DNA of 64,000 bases. It comes from Heliocidaris erythrogramma. Its lineage: Eukaryota > Echinodermata > Echinoidea > Camarodonta > Echinometridae. Below, one piece after another: positions 56,940 to 64,000 of this stretch; the first letter of the stretch is position 1, and each line of letters starts with the position of its first letter. Position numbers and translations under genes: made by a program. A model generated the notes under the pieces. The model did not search any database, was not told the DNA's origin, and was given only the letters and a program-made list of their open reading frames with translations. The stretch is from positions 26,404,705 to 26,468,704 of the forward strand of contig CM046867.1 of assembly GCA_025617745.1 (NCBI GenBank), given 5' to 3'.

Positions 56940-57480
56940 GGGCATTCTCACCTTCTCTTTCTGTCTGAATAAAACTCTGTATTCTCCATTCTCATCTCTC
57001 TTTTCCTTTCTTCCTCCTTGTTTTTATTATATTTCTTGGCCCTCTCTCCATCTCTTGGTCTCTCTCCCCTGTCACGTTTGTCTTCGCTCACTCTTATTGT
57101 TTAATCCCTCCCTTTCTTTTCCCTTTCTTCAAATTGGTACCTTTTTCAGAGTCTCTTTCTTGTGCTCTCTTCTCTATCCATGCTCTCTTTCCCACTTATG
57201 CTTTTAGTTTGTCTCCCCTGTGTTTTTGTATTCTCGGTCTATCTGTCATCCCCCATTCCTTACTAGTATTTGTATCTCTCTCCCTCTCTAAGTTGTTATT
57301 TTACATTGATTCTATTACGTTCTCTCTTCTCTTTCTCATCCTTTCATCCTCAATCCCTCATCATCCTCCACCCTCTTTCCCATTTTGGGTTCACCCTGTA
57401 CTCCGTATATATCCGTTTCATTTTCTTCTTCTCTTTGTCTCTCTACCCTCTGCTCTCTTATTCGTCGTTGAATTATGTCA
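56940..57480 (+). repeat. Pyrimidine-rich low-complexity tract
   Basis: Dominated by CTCTCTTTCC-type words over more than 500 bp; the Ser/Leu/Phe-rich ORFs are compositional. Confidence 0.75.
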
Positions 57481-57647
57481 CTCTCTAACATCACACATTA
57501 TCACCCCTCTACTAGATATAGTTCTGAATTACAGGACTCGATATTCCCTATAGCTTTTCACTCGACTGCATGGGAAAAAACATATATAACTTCACATCCA
57601 TTCATAACAGGACAGGCACTTTCTTTGATCAGAACACATAACATATT

Positions 57648-57722
57648 AAAGAAGAAGAAGAAGAAGAAGGAGAAGAAGAAAAGGAGAAGAAGGAGAAGGA
57701 GGAGAAGCAGAAGAAGAAGAAT
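57648..57722 (+). repeat. (GAA)n microsatellite
   Basis: About 75 bp of GAAGAA/GGAGAAG. Confidence 0.95.
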
Positions 57723-57814
57723 ATTACCATGATCAAAATGTTTTCACTTTTCGGTCACTAAAAAGAAAGTCAAAAATTAATTGCAGACCTATATTTGCAG
57801 TAGGACTAAGTATC

Positions 57815-57992
57815 GGTCTGCACAAAGCTGACCGAATCTCGCACGAGAGCTCGAACTCAGGTGGAGTGTACATGTTGCGCGGCGACCAGTCTGTCCGAAG
57901 TTTGCGCCTCGCGGGGCAAAAGTCTGATCAGGTAACGATCACGGTGCCCTCTCGCGGCAAAAACACGTCCATAATCTGCGGTTGAGTATCCC
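57815..57992. mobile_element. Second copy of the 3568-3858 MITE
   Basis: Shares CGAATCTCGCACGAGAGCTC, GTGCCCTCTCGCGGC and CTGCGGTTGAGTATCCC, and ends at TTAA (57993-57996). The left end is not clear. Confidence 0.7.
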
Positions 57993-58077
57993 TTAAGTTT
58001 ATGACTCAAACAGGTTCTGGAAATATTGTGATAATAAGAATAAAAAGCCTAAAATTACATGTTAACTGACCCCTTTT

Positions 58078-58340
58078 ACAATCCTCGTAGGGTTTTGGCA
58101 CACGTTTCATGAGCACCAAGTCATTTTAATGAGCACCAAAGCGCTATTTTGTTTGAAAACAGTCATCAGGATTATAATCAATGCAAATCAAAGTCAGAGT
58201 CTATATAATATAATATAAATGTTTAAGATAATATTGAGACGTAAATAAAGTTCATTTAAAATAAAATTTTACAGATAATCATTCCTACAATCCTCGTAGG
58301 GCTTGGCACACGTTGCATGAGCACCAAGTCCCTTGAAACC
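58078..58340 (+). repeat. Tandem GCACACGTTTCATGAGCACC repeat copies
   Basis: CAATCCTCGTAGGG then TTGGCACACGTTTCATGAGC occurs at about 58079 and 58290, and once more at about 58811, beyond the LINE fragment. Confidence 0.75.
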
Positions 58341-58344
58341 AGTC

Positions 58345-58735
58345 ATAATAATAATAATAATAATAATGTGATTTATATAGCGCCAAATCCACTCTGTGGA
58401 GTGCTCAAGGCGCATTCAAGAAGAAAAGTAGCTAAGAAGAGAATAGCAAAGTTTTTAGAAGTTTTTTAAAGGACAATGAGGTCGGCAACTTTTTATGTCT
58501 TCAGGTAGGCTATTCCAAAAGGTCGGGCTTGTGAATGAATATGATCGTTCCCCCCAGGTTTTAGATACTTTGGGTATATTGAGAAGGCCAGAAGAGGAAG
58601 AACGAAGTGATCTTGTTGGGGTGTAGCGCTTAATAAGTGAAATATTATATTGAGGAGCAGCGCCATGAATACAATGAAAGGTAAGCAGCAGAATCTTAAA
58701 GGTGATGCGGTCATCCAGACAAAAGTCAGAAAACT
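58345..58735 (-). mobile_element. 5'-truncated CR1/L2-type LINE fragment
   Basis: On the - strand an open frame encodes ITFKILLLTFHCIHGAAPQY, KRYTPTRSLRSSSSGLLNI and GERSYSFTSPTFWNSLPEDI, the typical C-terminal end of a non-LTR reverse transcriptase. A frameshift follows (the expected FKKLLKT continues in another frame). The 3' end has GATTTGGCGCTATATAAATC and a (TTA)n tail. No catalytic domain is left. Confidence 0.85.
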
Positions 58736-58810
58736 AATGCTGGATAAATAGATGTTAAAGACAATATTGAGACAATTTGAAACAAAATTCTACAGATATA
58801 TCATTCTAAC

Positions 58811-58910
58811 AACCCTCGTAGGATTTGGCACACGTTTCATGAGCACCAAGTCACTATAATGAGCACCAATGCGCGATTATGTTTGAAAACCGTCATCAAT
58901 ATTGCCCACT
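58811..58910 (+). repeat. Third GCACACGTTTCATGAGCACC copy
   Basis: CAACCCTCGTAGGATTTGGC, CACGTTTCATGAGCACCAAG. The LINE fragment appears inserted between copies two and three. Confidence 0.65.
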
Positions 58911-59209
58911 TGTATGCCCACTTTATAGCCACATGACTGTAATAAGAAGGCGCGCGCGCGTGTTGCATGAAGCTCATGAATAATAATGTGTCCGACTTGG
59001 TGCTCAAATAGAGCTACCATAACAAATAATGTAGTGAGTGACCCCCTGGGAGTATCTGTCGCGACGCGTTTCGAACAGTGTGCTCTGCCTGTTCATTGCA
59101 GTAGCTAGATTAACTCGAGGAAAACTGCATTGCGGCGAGTATACGCAGTTGTGCACATAGGTTGTGCAGACCGGGGTACCGTTACCATGCGAGCGCGAGC
59201 CCGTGTTCG

Positions 59210-59406
59210 CCACTCCGGGCCTCTGATTGGTCCGTTAGCGGAAGTGGGCGTGGCTTACGGTTGCGTGGTCTATTTGGAGTTCTGTGAGCTGTGACAGAAG
59301 TTTACCGCGCAAAGAGCAAAGTCTATTGTTAGTCGTTTCCTGTCGGGTCCGTTAAACCATTCATGGTTAAACTAATCTGTTTAGAGATATCGATTTTCGT
59401 AAAGTG
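59210..59406 (+). promoter_or_regulatory. Candidate promoter and noncoding first exon
   Basis: GC-rich, with an inverted CCAAT box (CTGATTGGTCC, about 59223) and a GC/CACCC-type box (GTGGGCGTGGC), then about 150 nt ending AAAGTG|GTAAGTTT, a consensus splice donor at 59407. It lacks any coding frame. The downstream gene is not identified; 62576-62738 is the only exon candidate on this strand. Confidence 0.35.
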
Positions 59407-59510
59407 GTAAGTTTATAGACGTTGAATCTACAAACACTGAAAACAAAAAGCAATAATAGTCTTGTGTAAGTGTTTCATTCCATTTCATTCCATTTCATTC
59501 CATTTCCAGT

Positions 59511-60125
59511 GGCGGATCTAAAGAGGGGGGGGGGGGGGTTAGGGGTTTAACCCCCTCCTCCCTTGGGCTGCCAAGTAAAAATTTAATGTGCATAGAAAAA
59601 CACCAGACATCGTTTTAATGTTCATAGAAAAACGCCGGACATCGCCTAAATTCCTCTAAACGCCCCATAAGTGGGTTATTTCCCACGAAAGATTATATCA
59701 ACAGCCTTTTCACAGAGGCTCCCACATATGGTGTTACCGAAAACCTTCAATTGTGAATGAATATCAAATAACATTAACATTAATTCAGCTAGTGCTTGCC
59801 ATTTAAAAAAACTAGCCAAATTTGTCAGAATAATTATGTTACATTTTTCTTCAACGCCTAAGGAGAAAGACAGTAGTTTTGTTTTTGAAAGTAAAATGGA
59901 GACGAATGCATGTACACGTAGTGGTAAACGTCCTATACACCTTGATTTGTAAATGTGTTTATTTATATATTATATTTTCACGTGTATATGTACATTATCA
60001 CTTATGTTTTTGTAATCATATATTGTAAATATGTTTGTACTCTCATACCCCGAGAGGGGGTCGATAGAGTCAATAAAATCTTACAAATCTTACAAATTAG
60101 AACCCCCTCCTCCTATTTGAAAAAT
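59511..60125. mobile_element. hAT-like element, right end decayed
   Basis: The left end CAGTGGCGGATCTAAAGAGG, then a G run and AACCCCCTCCTCC, is matched at the right only by GAACCCCCTCCTCCTATTTG. The terminal CAC(T)G is missing. Confidence 0.4.
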
Positions 60126-62575
60126 CCAGACTATTACGAAACTGTAGTATAGGAATCAATTTTACTTGGCCTGTAAGAAAAACAAATAATTGATATAATT
60201 TGGGATATAGGCTCAAAGGGCGGGAACTCAGGGGACAGAAGCTACGGTTCAATTAGAGGTAGGCTATAATATAAAAAAATTATGCTGCCTTTCCCGCCGC
60301 GCCCGGCCCACCTCCAATCCCGATTCCCAGCTGGATGCGTGACCTACCCTGGATAAGACAAACCATGAAGCTGGCTTCATGGACAAACCAACAATAGTAT
60401 AGTGCAAGTGCATTTAATTTGCGCGCGGTCGAGCTTGCTAGATTTTAGCGTCGCGTTCGCGATGGTCCGATGCTGATCCCGCGTCGCGTCGCGCTTCGCG
60501 TCTATGTCCATATACTAGTAGCTTAATTGTAGCTAGTATTTCGGAGCGCGAGCGCAATATACCCGAGAATATTGTCTGACATATTCCCAGAGGAATCTCT
60601 CTTATAGTTATAGAAGTGAATGACGAGGAATTTCATTTGACAGGTACCGGTACAGATTGTTATTTAAGAATGTCATTAGAAGTGCGGTGCATGCAGTAAT
60701 AAAGATCTGTTGTAATTTTGATAAATATTCTTGGTGCAAATTGTGTATCGCAACGCAAGGTAAAAATTTGATACCCGTCCCGACAGGATGGGTAAGTCAC
60801 ATAAAAGTGTTTATATATTACCGTCGGGAGCGCCTGGCCGAGTGTGATCTGGTGAGCTGGATGCATGAATATTCTCGAGATCTGATATCTCTAAACTCTT
60901 TACTTTTAACATCCATTTGGAGGACTTAGATCTAACGATATATCTATTTACCTGGTAGATTTTAATCAATTTTTAAAAATCTGTGTCTCAGGAATAAGGT
61001 GTGGACACTCCCATTTCATCAATCATCAACTGAGTGAGAGTGAATGAGTTGTGTGAATTGAGTCTTGCAAAGTCAAAGAGTTGTTTGTTGACAATTCTGA
61101 TTTTCTTAACTGTTTAAAATACTTAATGTAAAAATTACCATGAAGGCTATTTTTCATGTCAACTCTTCTGCTTCAACAGTTATTAATTTCTTGTCTACAT
61201 ACATGTACATGTACTTTGCTTTGCATCTTGTTTTTTGTATTCTGCCTTATCTATCACTATCATTTTATCAAGTAACTTAGAATGGTTCTGGTTTTGACTG
61301 GTCAAAATAAATGCAGATTGATCAAACTCCCAACTTGATGGTATGACCAATAATTCTTTTTCAGCAATATTGCTGTAGTAAAAATGTTTCAGTAGATATA
61401 TTGGTTCTACATGTATGTTGTGTTGCTAGGGCCTAGGCACATATTCATTTCAATATAAAATTGATATAGTCTAATAGTATGGTAATACTCGGTGAAAAAG
61501 GGTAGGTACATTTCAGTTTAATGTTCCATCATATTACAGATATGTGATATCTCCAGTCGCTATTTTAGCACTCCCAAGTACTGATAATAACACATGGAGA
61601 TCAACTGTTAGATTGGTTTACACAGAGCAAAGATTTTTTTCATTTTGTGTCTTACATCCGAATTGCGCACAATGTCCAAAAATTCTGTTTTGTGACTGGT
61701 CTGATGATTTTGAATTGTTTTTTTATAGCAAAAAGAAAATGTTTGAAAATGATAAGAGATGAGCTAGACATGTCATATATTTTTGCACAATTTCTCTTGC
61801 ACAAGCAACTTATGGAGTTAAAGTCTCATCTTTGGAACATTTACATGTAGCTTATTAACTATTCAAGCATCATCATCTGAAAGCCATACATGTAGGCTCT
61901 ATAAAGCAGACCATATATGCGAAAGAGCACTTATAAGACTGTATTTTACTTTGTTTCAATTTTTTCTTTTACTTATTATTTAAAACATGGCTATTCTTGA
62001 AAAGAAAAGTACTTTGAATCAAGTGGGAGGAAACTGCTTGGGGAAAAGGGTCTGCATCTAAGTTGTAGGCAGTGCAGATGCAGTGTCCTATATGTAGTAC
62101 AGTCATTTGTGATTGTCTTCTTCATACATGTAGATGAGATCAATAGGAGAAAGAGAGGGTAGGATTCTGTGATTCTTAACTATTGTCTATCCTGTTAAAC
62201 TTGTTTTTTAAAATGCTTCTAACATGCCTTTAATAGATTAATGTATGAAAGTACGAGAATACACCTGATGGTGGCCTGTACTTATGAAGAAGAAGAAGAA
62301 GAAGAAGTAAAGTTACATGTACATATGTAGCTTGTTCTCCTCCATATCCATTTCCTGGAACAAATTATGATTTAACACTCTACAAGTACATGTACATGCA
62401 CCTTTTGAACTTACATGTAAATGGTAATTAAATATTATCCACAAGAAAAGATTAAAATATCCAATAGCCTTGCGCTTCTTTTCCATTAAATAATGTTGGA
62501 TCTCTGTATAAAGATTGTCTACATGTATAATGGAAGACGATGTGTCTCCAGCATAATTTATATTCATTTTCAAAG
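60126..62575. other. Intergenic or intronic DNA, nothing recognised
   Basis: Short ORFs show no family resemblance. A GC-rich stretch with CGCGTCGCGTCGCG lies at about 60420-60500, and (GAA)n at 62287-62307. Confidence 0.4.
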
Positions 62576-62738
62576 GAATTTGCATGCTCTGGAGATGTAT
62601 TGTGAGACTTACCGTAAGTACCATGCAGATAGAGGGGGTGTATTCAGGGACATCACTATCCCAGAATTATTGATAGCTTTCAACATCCCTTTGAATCTAT
62701 GCATGAAGTTACAAACCAAAGGAAATACAGCTCAATAA
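62576..62738 (+). CDS. Candidate terminal exon of an unrecognised gene
   Basis: After a T-rich acceptor (TTCATTTTCAAAG), a phase-1 frame encodes NLHALEMYCETYRKYHADRG, then GVFRDITIPELLIAFNIPLN, LCMKLQTKGNTAQ and TAA. Composition and codon use look protein-like, and an AATAAA overlaps the stop codon (62734-62739). No family is recognised and no upstream exon was placed. Chance ORF remains possible. Confidence 0.35.
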
Positions 62739-62739
62739 A

Positions 62740-64000
62740 AATTTCCCCAGTGGGCAAATGACTGATATAAGCTCCCTAACCCACAAGAAACAAAATGACG
62801 CTAGAAGGAACAAAGTGACCTGGTAAAAGCTGGGTCAAAGCTCTTTGAAGACCGATCCCAAGCTTCATGATCTATGTTTGAAAAGATGTTTTGTACTGTG
62901 GTGGCCTCGGGTTTAATGTACCTTGACAAGTGCAAGATGCAAAGCTTCAGTACGCCTTGTCAGTGCCATTTGCCAAATCTATTGTCCAATAATAAGTCAC
63001 GATGTATGGAGTATTTCTAATCATGAATAGTAGGGCTCCACACAGGGGGTGTCTATTTTAGGTTGAAATATTAAAGTCAATTTTCATTGGTGCTTTGTTT
63101 GAATTTTGATTCCTTCCCGTTTTCATATGAACTACTTTTCCAGGTTTCGCCGCATATAGTACCGAGTGTTTGGCTTGTGCGAATATCGTTGACCGCTCTT
63201 GAAATCCAGCGAATCGTCATAGCATGTCTCATCGCGGGCGCGTCCATTTTATGAAAAGGGATAATTGGTGCACTTTGAGCGGATAGTAGCTTGCACCTCA
63301 GCACGGACATTCATAAAACTCCATCAAGGCTCTTGTTCATGTTTTTCATTTCCACTTGTAGCTGTGCACACATCTCATGTCTTTGAATGGACACTTATTT
63401 TCTTCATCAAAATACTGTTTCGTGTTATTTTTCGCCATATTTCCCTGACATTAATCAATTCGCTTCTCACTGAATTCTCTCTAATTTCTGGCTCATGCAC
63501 TTACTTATAACTTTGTGTTCTTCTCGAACCCTCCAAGAGCATAACACATAAAAGGTTGACAAAATAGTTTTCCTATGCTATCTTAGGCTACACACGAAAG
63601 CACACAAAAAAATTGCAACAAATAGTTCTTATAAATGAATAAGCGCGCACACAATATTATTATGGATATTTCCCATACAACAAAAATTGAATAAATCTTT
63701 GGCGTGAATATTACAATACCTCTAAAAACGATAAACACATAATAGACAGAGAACCAAAGAAACCATTTACCGTAGGACTACAACATAAAGACAATGGTAA
63801 TGAAATTACATTTCTAGTTTGCAATTGCATACAAAAGTCATGATCAGAGATAGGTATTGATCAACTCTATAAATAACAATAAAATCGAACATACACGAAA
63901 ACGGCAAGAAGGCACATGATAAAAACTCATCTTCCAAGCAACAAGCCCTTACTGAGATCGTGCACGCATCTGAAACGTGAAAATTGTGCTTGTCAGTTGA
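62740..64000. other. Intergenic DNA, nothing firm
   Basis: A - strand ORF around 63250 (MDAPAMRHAMTIRWISRAVN) follows a CpG-rich stretch. It could be a 5' exon of a leftward gene or chance; there is no supporting splice pair. Confidence 0.3.

Noticed and set aside
56812..57553. Phe/Leu/Ser-rich membrane-like ORFs
   Set aside because: The pyrimidine-rich tract gives apparent hydrophobic segments; no conserved motif or splice context.

Overview
This window is animal nuclear DNA: AT-rich, intron-dense, with GT-AG introns and many kinds of mobile-element relics. The gene sequences, together with the SINE, CR1/L2-like LINE and MITE types, suggest a marine deuterostome, most likely an echinoderm such as a sea urchin. 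That assignment is an inference from style, not a database match. No bacterial genes, CRISPR arrays or rRNA genes are visible.

Two conserved genes can be reconstructed exon by exon. (1) A septin of the SEPT6/8/10/11/14 group lies on the + strand (coding exons 2753-19228). Nine exons join in frame to 419 residues plus stop; only the short first coding exon is not identified. (2) A complete BBS7 gene (Bardet-Biedl syndrome 7, a BBSome subunit) lies on the - strand (start 40059, stop 29364). Fourteen exons join to a 717-residue protein covering the expected beta-propeller, coiled-coil and C-terminal regions. The genes converge tail to tail across about 10 kb of repeats. They are not an operon; a septin and BBS7 both act at cilia and membranes, but nothing here shows functional coupling.

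Layout. 1-2752: septin upstream region with hairpin MITE relics and a GCCTCCGCC-type repeat end. 2753-19228: septin, whose introns hold TTAA-flanked MITEs, a foldback, a 12-bp telomere-like minisatellite and several tandem repeats. 19229-29363: septin 3' flank, more MITEs, a terminal-inverted-repeat element carrying an ORF (25446-26272), and a 2-kb satellite-like array (27221-29197) with higher-order structure. 29364-40059: BBS7, with tRNA-like SINE pieces and a vestigial copy of one of its exons in an intron. 40060-41900: BBS7 upstream region with two small MITEs. 41920-45687: a broken multi-copy-type gene, probably transposase-derived. 46000-54500: nested inverted-repeat elements, palindromes and triloop hairpins. 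54250-57730: telomere-like and purine-rich low-complexity DNA. 57800-58900: a LINE fragment and repeats. 59000-64000: a promoter-like GC-rich block at about 59210-59410 and one orphan candidate terminal exon at 62576-62738.

The most noteworthy observations are the 4-monomer higher-order repeat carrying direct repeats of AGGTCA half-sites, the set of TTAA-flanked elements, the duplicated BBS7 exon fragment, a SINE with a 7SL-like head, and the disrupted transposase-like gene interrupted by a 1.1-kb intron-like insert.
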